Shown here piece by piece: positions 25,601 to 40,020 of a DNA stretch of 64,000 nt. The notes under the pieces are model-generated. The model searched no databases and was not told the DNA's origin. It saw only the letters and a list, made by a program, of their open reading frames with translations. Source of the DNA: Liolophura sinensis (Eukaryota; Mollusca; Polyplacophora; Chitonida; Chitonidae). Made by a program: the position numbers and the translations under genes. Location: NCBI RefSeq assembly GCF_032854445.1, contig NW_027018056.1:1-64000 (forward strand), written 5' to 3'. Position 1 is the stretch's first letter; every line of letters begins with the position of its first letter.

Positions 25601-28600
25601 CCGATTTCAATTAGCAAAATGACCAGGCAAAAATCCAAAAGTGGAAAAACTGTTCCAATGCTGCTGGTAAGAGGCTAATCCGACGTATTTTGTGACGAGA
25701 AATCGAATGGTGCAAACCGCGTTGCTCTCCGACCAATACTTTTGGCTGTAGCCACAAATGAATAATCAATGATGTCAAGATCACGTGCCCAGCAACGGCT
25801 CTTACTCCATGGAAACCAAGGAAATTTGCAATTTTTCAACAGCTGGAGATGCCTGGCCCAATTGCGCATCCTTTGGCACCTTATTGATGTGGGTCAGTGT
25901 TCAATTGTACTTTTTACAGCGGGTTGTATCAAGTACCTTGTGTTTTTTTTACATACAAATGGTGTGGTTTTTCTACATGTAGATAAAGGCATTGAGTTTG
26001 TCTTCGACTTAGAAGTAAGACATTTGCTGGGTGAGTTAAATGGGCTTGGCCCAAAGATTTGACGTCGTCTGGGCTACCGAAGGGCACATAACTTATAATG
26101 AAATGTTGAATATAGTAATGACCAGTCGCGATTGTACATAGTTAATGTAGCCGATTTCAATTAGCAAAATGACCAGGCAAAAATCCAAAAGTGGAAAAAC
26201 TGTTCCAATGCTGCTGGTAAGAGGCTAATCCGACGTATTTTGTGACGAGAAATCGAATGGTGCAAACCGCGTTGCTCTCCGACCAATACTTTTGGCTGTA
26301 GCCACAAATGAATAATCAATGATGTCAAGATCACGTGCCCAGCAACGGCTCTTACTCCATGGAAACCAAGGAAATTTGCAATTTTTCAACAGCTGGAGAT
26401 GCCGGGCCCAATTGCGCATCCTTTGGCACCTTATTGATGTGGGTCAGTGTTCAATTGTACTTTTTACAGCGGATTGTATCAAGTACCTTGTGTTTTTTTT
26501 ATATACAAATGGTGTGGTTTTTCTACATGTAGATAAAGACATTGAGTTTGTCTTCGACTTAGAAGTAAGACATTTGTTGGGTGAGTTAAATGGGCTTGAC
26601 CCAAAGATTTGACGTCGTCTGGGCTACCGAAGGGCACATAACTTATAATGAAAAGTTGAATATAGTAATGACCAGTCGCGATTGTACATAGTTAATGTAG
26701 CCGATTTCAATTAGCAAAACGACCAGGCAAAAATCCAAAAGTGGAAAAACTGTTCCAATGCTGCTGGTAAGAGGCTAATCCGACGTATTTTGTGACGAGA
26801 AATCGAATGGTGCAAACCGCGTTGCTCTCCGACCAATACTTTTGGCTGTAGCCACAAATGAATAATCAATGATGTCAAGATCACGTGCCCAGCAACGGCT
26901 CTTACTCCATGGAAACCAAGGAAATTTGCAATTTTTCAACAGCTGGAGATGCCTGGCCCAATTGCGCATCCTTTGGCACCTTATTGATGTGGGTCAGTGT
27001 TCAATTGTACTTTTTACAGCGGATTGTATCAAGTACCTTTTGTTTTTTTTTACATACAAATGGTGTGGATTTTCTACATGTAGATAAAGACATTGAGTTT
27101 GTCTTCGACTTAGAAGTAAGACATTTGTTGGGTGAGTTAAATGGGCTTGGCCCAAAGATTTGACGTCGTCTGGGCTACCGAAGGGCACATAACTTATAAT
27201 GAAATGTTGAATATAGTAATGACCAGTCGCGATTGTACATAGTTAATGTAGCCGATTTCAATTAGCAAAAAGACCAGGCAAAAATCCAAAAGTGGAAAAA
27301 CTGTTCCAATGCTGCTGGTAAGAGGCTAATCCGACGTATTTTGTGACGAGAAATCGAATGGTGCAAACCGCGTTGCTCTCCGACCAATACTTTTGGCTGT
27401 AGCCACAAATGAATAATCAATGATGTCAAGATCACGTGCCCAGCAACGGCTCTTACTCCATGGAAACCAAGGAAATTTGCAATTTTTCAACAGCTGGAGA
27501 TGCCTGGCCCAATTGTGCATCCTTTGGCACCTTATTGATGTGGGTCAGTGTTCAATTGTACTTTTTACAGCGGATTGTATCAAGTACCTTTTGTTTTTTT
27601 TTACATACAAATGGTGTGGATTTTCTACATGTAGATAAAGACATTGAGTTTGTCTTCGACTTAGAAGTAAGACATTTGGTGGGTGAGTTAAATGGGCTTG
27701 GCCCAAAGATTTGACGTCGTCTGGGCTACCGAAGGGCACATAACTTATAATGAAAAGTTGAATATAGTAATGACCAGTCGCGATTGTACATAGTTAATGT
27801 AGCCGATTTCAATTCGCAAAAAGACCAGGCAAAAATCCAAAAGTAGAAAAACTGTTCCAATGCTGCTGGTAAGAGGCTAATCGGACGTATTTTGTGACGA
27901 GAAATCGAATGGTGCAAACCGCGTTGCTCTCCGACCAATACTTTTGGCTGTAGCCACAAATGAATAATCAATGATGTCAAGATCACGTGCCCAGCAACGG
28001 CTCGTACTCCATGGAAACCAAGGAAATTTGCAATTTTTCAACAGCTGGAGATGCCTGGCCCAATTGCGCATCCTTTGGCACCTTATTGATGTGGGTCAGT
28101 GTTCAATTGTACTTTTTACAGCGGATTGTATCAAGTACCTTTTGTTTTTTTTTACATACAAATGGTGTGGATTTTCTACATGTAGATAAAGACATTGAGT
28201 TTGTCTTCGACTTAGAAATAAGACATTTGTTGGGTGAGTTAAATGGGCTTGGCCCAAAGATTTGACGTCGTCTGGGCTACCGAAGGGCACATAACTTATA
28301 ATGAAAAGTTGAATATAGTAACGACCAGTCGCGATTGTACATAGTTAATGCAGCCGATTTCAATTAGCAAAAAGATCAGGCAAAAATCCAAAAGTGGAAA
28401 AACTGTTCCAATACTGCTGGTAAGAGACTAATCCGACGTATTTTGTGACGAGAAATCGAATGGTGCAAACCGCGTTGCTCTCCGACCAATACTTTTGGCT
28501 GTAGCCACAAATGAATAATCAATGATGTCAAGATCACGTGCCCAGCAACGGCTCTTACTCCATGGAAAACCAAGGAAATTTGCAATTTTTCAACAGCTGG

Positions 28601-30000
28601 AGATGCCTGGCCCAATTGCGCATCCTTTGGCACCTTATTGATGTGGGTCAGTGTTTAATTGTACTTTTTACAGCGGGTTGTATCAAGTACCTTGTGTTTT
28701 TTTTATATACAAATGGTGTGGTTTTTCTACATGTAGATAAAGACATTGAGTTTGTCTTCGACTTAGAAGTAAGACATTTGCTGGGTGAGTTAAATGGGCT
28801 TGGCCCAAAGATTTGACGTCGTCTGGGCTACCGAAGGGCACATAACTTATAATGAAATGTTGAATATAGTAATGACCAGTCGCGATTGTACATAGTTAAT
28901 GTAGCCGATTTCAATTAGCAAAATGACCAGGCAAAAATCCAAAAGTGGAAAAACTGTTCCAATGCTGCTGGTAAGAGGCTAATCCGACGTATTTTGTGAC
29001 GAGAAATCGAATGGTGCAAACCGCGTTGCTCTCCGACCAATACTTTTGGCTGTAGCCACAAATGAATAATCAATGATGTCAAGATCACGTGCCCAGCAAC
29101 GGCTCTTACTCCATGGAAACCAAGGAAATTTGCAATTTTTCAACAGCTGGAGATGCCTGGCCCAATTGCGCATCCTTTGGCACCTTATTGATGTGGGTCA
29201 GTGTTCAATTGTACTTTTTACAGCGGGTTGTATCAAGTACCTTGTGTTTTTTTTTACATACAAATGGTGTGGTTTTTCTACATGTAGATAAAGGCATTGA
29301 GTTTGTCTTCGACTTAGAAGTAAGACATTTGCTGGGTGAGTTAAATGGGCTTGGCCCAAAGATTTGACGTCGTCTGGGCTACCGAAGGGCACATAACTTA
29401 TAATGAAATGTTGAATATAGTAATGACCAGTCGCGATTGTACATAGTTAATGTAGCCGATTTCAATTAGCAAAATGACCAGGCAAAAATCCAAAAGTGGA
29501 AAAACTGTTCCAATGCTGCTGGTAAGAGGCTAATCCGACGTATTTTGTGACGAGAAATCGAATGGTGCAAACCGCGTTGCTCTCCGACCAATACTTTTGG
29601 CTGTAGCCACAAATGAATAATCAATGATGTCAAGATCACGTGCCCAGCAACGGCTCTTACTCCATGGAAACCAAGGAAATTTGCAATTTTTCAACAGCTG
29701 GAGATGCCGGGCCCAATTGCGCATCCTTTGGCACCTTATTGATGTGGGTCAGTGTTCAATTGTACTTTTTACAGCGGATTGTATCAAGTACCTTGTGTTT
29801 TTTTTATATACAAATGGTGTGGTTTTTCTACATGTAGATAAAGACATTGAGTTTGTCTTCGACTTAGAAGTAAGACATTTGTTGGGTGAGTTAAATGGGC
29901 TTGACCCAAAGATTTGACGTCGTCTGGGCTACCGAAGGGCACATAACTTATAATGAAAAGTTGAATATAGTAATGACCAGTCGCGATTGTACATAGTTAA
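25560..30000 (+). repeat. Local duplication with 3.3-kb (6-monomer) spacing
   Basis: The segment at about 25,560-26,700 matches about 28,860-30,000 at an offset of 3,304-3,305 bp. The shared rare variants are taaaggcattg (25985/29290) followed one monomer later by gatgccgggccc (26399/29704) and cttgaccca (26597/29902). Outside these limits the monomer subtypes differ. Confidence 0.75.
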
Positions 30001-30693
30001 TGTAGCCGATTTCAATTCGCAAAAAGACCAGGCAAAAATCCAACAGTGGAAAAACTGTTCCAATGCTGCTGGTAAGAGGCTAATCCGACGTATTTTGTGA
30101 CGAGAAATCGAATGGTGCAAACCGCGTTGCTCTCCGACCAATACTTTTGGCTGTAGCCACAAATGAATAATCAATGATGTCAAGATCACGTGCCCAGCAA
30201 CGGCTCTTACTCCATGGAAACCAAGGAAATTTGCAATTTTTCAACAGCTGGAGATGCCTGGCCCAATTGCGCATCCTTTGGCACCTTATTGATGTGGGTC
30301 AGTGTTCAATTGTACTTTTTACAGCGGATTGTATCAAGTACCTTGTGTTTTTTTTATATACAAATGGTGTGGTTTTTCTACATGTAGATAAAGACATTGA
30401 GTTTGTCTTCGACTTAGAAGTAAGACATTTGTTGGGTGAGTTAAATGGGCTTGGCCCAAAGATTTGACGTCGTCTGGGCTACCGAAGGGCACATAACTTA
30501 TAATGAAAAGTTGAATATAGTAATGACCAGTCGCGATTGTACATAGTTAATGTAGCCGATTTCAATTAGCAAAACGACCAGGCAAAAATCCAAAAGTGGA
30601 AAAACTGTTCCAATGCTGCTGGTAAGAGGCTAATCCGACGTATTTTGTGACGAGAAATCGAATGGTGCAAACCGCGTTGCTCTCCGACCAATC

Positions 30694-33600
30694 CTTTTGG
30701 CTGTAGCCACAAATGAATAATCAATGATGTCAAGATCACGTGCCCAGCAACGGCTCTTACTCCATGGAAACCAAGGAAATTTGCAATTTTTCAACAGCTG
30801 GAGATGCCGGGCCCAATTGCGCATCCTTTGGCACCTTATTGATGTGGGTCAGTGTTCAATTGTACTTTTTACAGCGGATTGTATCAAGTACCTTGTGTTT
30901 TTTTTATATACAAATGGTGTGGTTTTTCTACATGTAGATAAAGACATTGAGTTTGTCTTCGACTTAGAAGTAAGACATTTGTTGGGTGAGTTAAATGGGC
31001 TTGACCCAAAGATTTGACGTCGTCTGGGCTACCGAAGGGCACATAACTTATAATGAAAAGTTGAATATAGTAATGACCAGTCGCGATTGTACATAGTTAA
31101 TGTAGCCGATTTCAATTCGCAAAAAGACCAGGCAAAAATCCAAAAGTAGAAAAACTGTTCCAATGCTGCTGGTAAGAGGCTAATCCGACGTATTTTGTGA
31201 CGAGAAATCGAATGGTGCAAACCGCGTTGCTCTCCGACCAATACTTTTGGCTGTAGCCACAAATGAATAATCAATGATGTCAAGATCACGTGCCCAGCAA
31301 CGGCTCTTACTCCATGGAAACCAAGGAAATTTGCAATTTTTCAACAGCTGGAGATGCCTGGCCCAATTGCGCATCCTTTGGCACCTTATTGATGTGGGTC
31401 AGTGTTCAATTGTACTTTTTACAGCGGATTGTATCAAGTACCTTGTGTTTTTTTTATATACAAATGGTGTGGTTTTTCTACATGTAGATAAAGACATTGA
31501 GTTTGTCTTCGACTTAGAAGTAAGACATTTGTTGGGTGAGTTAAATGGGCTTGACCCAAAGATTTGACGTCGTCTGGGCTACCGAAGGGCACATAACTTA
31601 TAATGAAAAGTTGAATATAGTAATGACCAGTCGCGATTGTACATAGTTAATGTAGCCGATTTCAATTAGCAAAACGACCAGGCAAAAATCCAAAAGTGGA
31701 AAAACTGTTCCAATGCTGCTGGTAAGAGGCTAATCCGACGTATTTTGTGACGAGAAATCGAATGGTGCAAACCGCGTTGCTCTCCGACCAATCCTTTTGG
31801 CTGTAGCCACAAATGAATAATCAATGATGTCAAGATCACGTGCCCAGCAACGGCTCTTACTCCATGGAAACCAAGGAAATTTGCAATTTTTCAACAGCTG
31901 GAGATGCCTGGCCCAATTGCGCATCCTTTGGCACCTTATTGATGTGGGTCAGTGTTCAATTGTACTTTTTACAGCGGATTGTATCAAGTACCTTTTGTTT
32001 TTTTTACATACAAATGGTGTGGATTTTCTACATGTAGATAAAGACATTGAGTTTGTCTTCGACTTAGAAGTAAGACATTTGTTGGGTGAGTTAAATGGGC
32101 TTGGCCCAAAGATTTGACGTCGTCTGGGCTACCGAAGGGCACATAACTTATAATGAAAAGTTGAATATAGTAATGACCAGTCGCGATTGTACATAGGTAA
32201 TGCAGCCGATTTCAATTAGCAAAAAGATCAGGCAAAAATCCAAAAGTGGAAAAACTGTTCCAATGCTGCTGGTAAGAGGCTAATCCGACGTATTTTGTGA
32301 CGAGAAATCGAATGGTGCAAACCGCGTTGCTCTCCGACCAATACTTTTGGCTGTAGCCACAAATGAATAATCAATGATGTCAAGATCACGTGCCCAGCAA
32401 CGGCTCTTACTCCATGGAAACCAAGGAAATTTGCAATTTTTCAACAGCTGGAGATGCCTGGCCCAATTGCGCATCCTTTGGCACCTTATTGATGTGGGTC
32501 AGTGTTTAATTGTACTTTTTACAGCGGGTTGTATCAAGTACCTTGTGTTTTTTTTACATACAAATGGTGTGGTTTTTCTACATGTAGATAAAGACATTGA
32601 GTTTGTCTTCGACTTAGAAGTAAGACATTTGCTGGGTGAGTTAAATGGGCTTGGCCCAAAGATTTGACGTCGTCTGGGCTACCGAAGGGCACATAACTTA
32701 TAATGAAAAGTTGAATATAGTAATGACCAGTCGCGATTGTACATAGTTAATGTAGCCGATTTCAATTCGCAAAAAGACAAGGCAAAAATCCAACAGTAGA
32801 AAAACTGTTCCAATGCTGCTGGTAAGAGACTAATCCGACGTATTTTGTGACGAGAAATCGAATGGTGCAAACCGCGTTGCTCTCCGACCAATACTTTTGG
32901 CTGTAGCCACAAATGAATAATCAATGATGTCAAGATCACGTGCCCAGCAACGGCTCTTACTCCATGGAAACCAAGGAAATTTGCAATTTTTCAACAGCTG
33001 GAGATGCCTGGCCCAATTGCGCATCCTTTGGCACCTTATTGATGTGGGTCAGTGTTCAATTGTACTTTTTACAGCGGATTGTATCAAGTACCTTGTGTTT
33101 TTTTTACATACAAATGGTGTGGTTTTTCTACATGTAGATAAAGACATTGAGTTTGTCTTCGACTTAGAAGTAAGACATTTGTTGGGTGAGTTAAATGGGC
33201 TTGGCCCAAAGATTTGACGTCGTCTGGGCTACCGAAGGGCACATAACTTATAATGAAAAGTTGAATATAGTAATGACCAGTCGCGATTGTACATAGTTAA
33301 TGTAGCCGATTTCAATTAGCAAAACGACCAGGCAAAAATCCAAAAGTGGACAAACTGTTCCAATGCTGCTGGTAAGAGGCTAATCCGACGTATTTTGTGA
33401 CGAGAAATCGAATGGTGCAAACCGCGTTGCTCTCCGACCAATACTTTTGGCTGTAGCCACAAATGAATAATCAATGATGTCAAGATCACGTGCCCAGCAA
33501 CGGCTCTTACTCCATGGAAACCAAGGAAATTTGCAATTTTTCAACAGCTGGAGATGCCGGGCCCAATTGCGCATCCTTTGGCACCTTATTGATGTGGGTC

Positions 33601-35440
33601 AGTGTTCAATTGTACTTTTTACAGCGGATTGTATCAAGTACCTTGTGTTTTTTTTATATACAAATGGTGTGGTTTTTCTACATGTAGATAAAGACATTGA
33701 GTTTGTCTTCGACTTAGAAGTAAGACATTTGTTGGGTGAGTTAAATGGGCTTGACCCAAAGATTTGACGTCGTCTGGGCTACCGAAGGGCACATAACTTA
33801 TAATGAAATGTTGAATATAGTAATGACCAGTCGCGATTGTACATAGTTAATGTAGCCGATTTCAATTCGCAAAAAGACCAGGCAAAAATCCAAAAGTAGA
33901 AAAACTGTTCCAATGCTGCTGGTAAGAGGCTAATCCGACGTATTTTGTGACGAGAAATCGAATGGTGCAAACCGCGTTGCTCTCCGACCAATACTTTTGG
34001 CTGTAGCCACAAATGAATAATCAATGATGTCAAGATCACGTGCCCAGCAACGGCTCTTACTCCATGGAAACCAAGGAAATTTGCAATTTTTCAACAGCTG
34101 GAGATGCCTGGCCCAATTGCGCATCCTTTGGCACCTTATTGATGTGGGTCAGTGTTCAATTGTACTTTTTACAGCGGATTGTATCAAGTACCTTGTGTTT
34201 TTTTTATATACAAATGGTGTGGTTTTTCTACATGTAGATAAAGACATTGAGTTTGTCTTCGACTTAGAAGTAAGACATTTGTTGGGTGAGTTAAATGGGC
34301 TTGACCCAAAGATTTGACGTCGTCTGGGCTACCGAAGGGCACATAACTTATAATGAAAAGTTGAATATAGTAATGACCAGTCGCGATTGTACATAGTTAA
34401 TGTAGCCGATTTCAATTAGCAAAACGACCAGGCAAAAATCCAAAAGTGGAAAAACTGTTCCAATGCTGCTGGTAAGAGGCTAATCCGACGTATTTTGTGA
34501 CGAGAAATCGAATGGTGCAAACCGCGTTGCTCTCCGACCAATACTTTTGGCTGTAGCCACAAATGAATAATCAATGATGTCAAGATCACGTGCCCAGCAA
34601 CGGCTCTTACTCCATGGAAACCAAGGAAATTTGCAATTTTTCAACAGCTGGAGATGCCTGGCCCAATTGCGCATCCTTTGGCACCTTATTGATGTGGGTC
34701 AGTGTTCAATTGTACTTTTTACAGCGGATTGTATCAAGTACCTTTTGTTTTTTTTACATACAAATGGTGTGGATTTTCTACATGTAGATAAAGACATTGA
34801 GTTTGTCTTCGACTTAGAAGTAAGACATTTGTTGGGTGAGTTAAATGGGCTTGGCCCAAAGATTTGACGTCGTCTGGGCTACCGAAGGGCACATAACTTA
34901 TAATGAAAAGTTGAATATAGTAATGACCAGTCGCGATTGTACATAGGTAATGCAGCCGATTTCAATTAGCAAAAAGATCAGGCAAAAATCCAAAAGTGGA
35001 AAAACTGTTCCAATGCTGCTGGTAAGAGGCTAATCCGACGTATTTTGTGACGAGAAATCGAATGGTGCAAACCGCGTTGCTCTCCGACCAATACTTTTGG
35101 CTGTAGCCACAAATGAATAATCAATGATGTCAAGATCACGTGCCCAGCAACGGCTCTTACTCCATGGAAACCAAGGAAATTTGCAATTTTTCAACAGCTG
35201 GAGATGCCTGGCCCAATTGCGCATCCTTTGGCACCTTATTGATGTGGGTCAGTGTTTAATTGTACTTTTTACAGCGGGTTGTATCAAGTACCTTGTGTTT
35301 TTTTTACATACAAATGGTGTGGTTTTTCTACATGTAGATAAAGACATTGAGTTTGTCTTCGACTTAGAAGTAAGACATTTGCTGGGTGAGTTAAATGGGC
35401 TTGGCCCAAAGATTTGACGTCGTCTGGGCTACCGAAGGGC
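30694..35440 (+). repeat. 2,750-bp (5-monomer) higher-order repeat
   Basis: Monomer order repeats with a 2,750-bp offset. The gatgccgggccc monomer occurs at about 30,805 and 33,555. Two cttgaccca monomers follow it, then a tacatac / gtggatttt monomer with the rare acataggtaatg variant (32,194 and 34,944), then a tgtttaattg / cgggttg monomer. Scattered differences, such as ccaatcctttt at 30,690 and 31,790 but not in the right-hand partners, show partial divergence or later conversion. Confidence 0.82.
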
Positions 35441-38400
35441 ACATAACTTAATGAAAAGTTGAATATAGTAATGACCAGTCGCGATTGTACATAGTTAAAT
35501 GCAGCCGATTTCAATTAGCAAAAAGATCAGGCAAAAATCCAAAAGTGGAAAAACTGTTCCAATGCTGCTGGTAAGAGGCTAATCCGACGTATTTTGTGAC
35601 GAGAAATCGAATGGTGCAAACCGCGTTGCTCTCCGACCAATACTTTTGGCTGTAGCCACAAATGAATAATCAATGATGTCAAGATCACGTGCCCAGCAAC
35701 GGCTCTTACTCCATGGAAACCAAGGAAATTTGCAATTTTTCAACAGCTGGAGATGCCTGGCCCATTGCGCATCCTTTGGCACCTTATTGATGTGGGTCAG
35801 TGTTCATTGTACTTTTTACAGCGGGTTGTATCAAGTACCTTGTGTTTTTTTTACATACAAATGGTGTGGTTTTTCTACATGTAGATAAAGACATTGAGTT
35901 TGTCTTCGACTTAGAAGTAAGACATTTGCTGGGTGAGTTAAATGGGCTTGGCCAAAGATTTGACGTCGTCTGGGCTACCGAAGGGCACATAACTTATAAT
36001 GAAATGTTGAATATAGTAAATGACCAGTCGCGATTTGTACATAGTTAATGTAGCCGATTTCAATTAGCAAAATGACCAGGCAAAAATCCAAAAGTGGAAA
36101 AACTGTTCCAATGCTGCTGGTAAGAGGCTAATCCGACGTATTTTGTGACGAGAAATCGAATGGTGCAAACCGCGTTGCTCTCCGACCAATACTTTTGGCT
36201 GTAGCCACAAATGAATAATCAATGATGTCAAGATCACGTGCCCAGCAAACGGCTCTTACTCCATGGAAACCAAGGAAATTTGCAATTTTTCAACAGCTGG
36301 AGATGCCTGGCCCAATTGCGCATCCTTTGGCACCTTATTGATGTGGGTCAGTGTTCAATTGTACTTTTTACAGCGGATTGTATCAAGTACCTTGTGTTTT
36401 TTTTATATACAAATGGTGTGGTTTTTTCTACATGTAGATAAAGACATTGAGTTTGTCTTCGACTTAGAAGTAAGACATTTGTTGGGTGAGTTAAATGGGC
36501 TTGACCCAAGATTTGACGTCGTCTGGGCTACCGAAGGGCACATAACTTATAATGAAAAGTTGAATATAGTAATGACCAGTCGCGATTGTACATAGTTAAT
36601 GTAAGCCGATTTCAATTAGCAAAACGACCAGGCAAAAATCCAAAAGTGGAAAAACTGTTCCAATGCTGCTGGTAAGAGGCTAATCCGACGTATTTTTGTG
36701 ACGAGAAATCGAATGGTGCAAACCGCGTTGTTCTCCGACCAATCCTTTTGGCTGTAGCACAAATGAATAATCAATGATGTCAAGTTCACGTGCCCAGCAA
36801 CGGCTCTTACTCCATGGAAACCAAGGAAATTTGCAATTTTTCAACAGCTGGAGATGCTGGCCCAATTGCGCATCCTTTGGCACCTTATTGATGTGGGTCA
36901 GTGTTCAATTGTACTTTTTACAGCGGATTGTATCAAGTACCTTTTGTTTTTTTTACATACAAATGGTGTGGATTTTCTACATGTAGATAAAGACATTGAG
37001 TTTGTCTTCGACTTAGAAGTAAGACTTTTGTTGGGTGAGTTAAATGGGCTTGGCCCAAAGATTTGACGTCGTCTGGGCTACCGAAGGGCACAGACTTATA
37101 ATGAAATGTTGAATATAGTAATGACCAGTCGCGATTGTACATAGTTAATGTAGCCGATTTCAATTCGCAAAATGACCAGGCAAAAATCCAAAAGTGGAAA
37201 AAACTGTTCCAATGCTGCTGGTAAGAGGCTAATCCGACGTATTTTGTGACGAGAAATCGAATGGTGCAAACCGCGTTGCTCTCCGACCAATACTTTTGGC
37301 TGTAGCCACAAATGAATAATCAATGATGTCAAGATCACGTGCCCAGCAACGGCTCTTACTCCATGGAAACCAAGGAAATTTGCAATTTTCAACAGCTGGA
37401 GATGCCTGGCCCAATTGCGCATCCTTTGGCACCTTATTGATGTGGGTCAGTGTTCAATTGTACTTTTTACAGCGGATTGTATCAAGTACCTTGTGTTTTT
37501 TTTATATACAAATGGTGTGGTTTTTCTACATGTAGATAAAGACATTGAGTTTGTCTTCGACTTAGAAGTAAGACATTTGTTGGGTGAGTTAAATGGGCTT
37601 GACCCAAAGATTTGACGTCGTTCTGGGCTACCGAAGGGCACATAACTTATAATGAAAAGTTGAATATAGTAATGACCAGTCGCGATTGTACATAGTTAAT
37701 GTAGCCGATTTCAATTAGCAAAACGACCAGGCCAAAATCCAAAAGTGGAAAAACTGTTCCAATGCTGCTGGTAAGAGGCTAATCCGACGTATTTTGTGAC
37801 GAGAAATCGAATGGTGCCAAACCGTGTTGCTCTCCGACCAATCCTTTTTGGCTGTAGCCACAAATAAATAATCATGATGTCAAGATCACGTGCCCAGCAA
37901 CGGCTCTTACTCCATGGAAACCAAGGAAATTTGCAATTTTTCAACAGCTGGAGATGCCTGGCCCAATTGCGCATCCTTTGGCACCTTATTGATGTGGGTC
38001 AGTGTTTAATTGTACTTTTTACAGCGGGTTGTATCAAGTACCTTGTGTTTTTTTTATATACAAATGGTGTGGTTTTTTCTACATGTAGATAAAGACATTG
38101 AGTTTGTCTTCGACTTAGAAGTAAGACATTTGCTGGGTGAGTTAAATGGGCTTGGCCCAAAGATTTGGACGTCGTCTGGGCTACCGAAGGGCACATAACT
38201 TATAATGAAATGTTGAATATAGTAATGACCAGTCGCGATTGTACATAGTTAATGTAGCCGATTTCAATTAGCAAAATGGACCAGGCAAAAATCCAAAAGT
38301 GGAAAAACTGTTCCAATGCTGCTGGTAAGAGGCTAATCCGACGTATTTTGTGACGAGAAATCGAATGGTGCAAACCGCGTTGCTCTCCGACCAATACTTT

Positions 38401-40020
38401 TGGCTGTAGCCAACAAATGAATAATCAATGATGTCAAGATCACGTGCCCAGCAACGGCTCTTACTCCATGGAACCAAGGAAATTTGCAATTTTTCAACAG
38501 CTGGAGATGCCTGGCCCAATTGCGCATCCTTTGGCACCTATTGATGTGGGTCCAGTGTTCAATTGTACTTTTTACAGCGGATTGTATCAAGTACCTTTTG
38601 TTTTTTTACATACAAATGGTGTGGTTTTTCTACATGTAGATAAAGACATTGAGTTTGTCTTCGACTTAGAAGTAAGACATTTGCTGGGTGAGTTAAATGG
38701 GCTTGGCCCAAGATTTGACGTCGTCTGGGCTACCGAAGGGCACATAACTTATAATGAAAAGTTGAATATAGTAACGACCAGTCGCGATTGTACATAGTTA
38801 ATGCAGCCGATTTCAATAGCAAAAAGGACAGGCAAAAATCCAAAAGTGGAAAAACTGTTCCAATGCTGCTGTAAGAGGCTAATCCGACGTATTTTGTGAC
38901 GAGAAATCGAATGGTGCAAACCGCGTTGCTCTCCGACCAATACTTTTGGCTGTAGCCACAAATGAATAATCAATGATGTCAAGATCACGTGCCCAGCAAC
39001 GGCTCTTACTCCAGGGAAACCAAGGAAATTTGCAATTTTTCAACAGCTGGAGATGCCTGGCCCAATTGCGCATCCTTTGGCACCTTATTGATGTGGGTCA
39101 GTGTTCAATTGTACTTTTACAGCGGATTGTATCAAGTACCTTTTGTTTTTTTTTACATACAAATGGTGTGGGTTTTTCTACATGTAGATAAAGACATTGA
39201 GTTTGTCTTCGACTTAGAAGTAAGACATTTGCTGGGTGAGTTAAATGGGCTTGGCCCAAAGATTTGACGTCGTCTGGGCTACCGAAGGGCACATAACTTA
39301 TAATGAAAAGTTGAATATAGTAACGACCAGTCGCGATTGTACATAGTTAATGCAGACGATTTCAATTAGCAAAAAGACCAGGCAAAAATCCAAAAGTGGA
39401 AAAACTGTTCCAATGCTGCTGGTAAGAGGCTAATCCGACGTATTTGTGACGAGAAATCGAATGGTGCAAACCGCGTTGCTCTCCGACCAATACTTTTGGC
39501 TGTAGCCACAAGTGAATAATCAATGATGTCAAGATCACGTGCCAGCAACGCTCTACTCCAGGGAAACCAAGGAAATTTGCAATTTTTCAACAGCTGGAGA
39601 TGCCTGGCCCAATTGCGCATCCTTTGGCACCTTATTGATGTGGGTCAGTGTTCAATTGTACTTTTTACAGCGGATTGTATCAAGTACCTTTTGTTTTTTT
39701 ATATACAAATGGTGTGGTTTTTCTACATGTAGATAAAGACATTGAGTTTGTCCTTCGACTTAGAAGTAAGACATTTGCTGGGTGAGTTAAATGGGCTTGG
39801 CCCAAAGATTTGACGTCGTCTGGGCTACCGAAGGGCACATAACTTATAATGAAAAGTTGAATATAGTAATGACCAGTCGCGATTGTACATAGTTAATGTA
39901 GCCGATTTCAATTCGCAAAAAGACCAGGCAAAAATCCAAAAGTAGTAAAACTGTTCCAATGCTGCTGGTAAGAGGCTAATCCGACGTATTTTGTGACGAG
40001 AAATCGAATGGTGCAAACGC
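35440..40020 (+). other. Indel-dense stretch of the array (probable low-quality consensus)
   Basis: Single-base gains and losses, mostly in homopolymers, accumulate here: lost ta at 35,449, ggcccattgc at 35,759, gttcattg near 35,802, ggccaaag at 35,950, agtaaatgacc near 36,015, agcaaacgg near 36,244, tatttttgtg near 36,691, gtagcacaaa near 36,755, gatgctggccc near 36,853, cacagactt near 37,089, and more up to about 40,017. Neighbouring monomers on both sides are free of indels over many kilobases. An unpolished long-read patch across the array is the likeliest cause. Confidence 0.75.
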
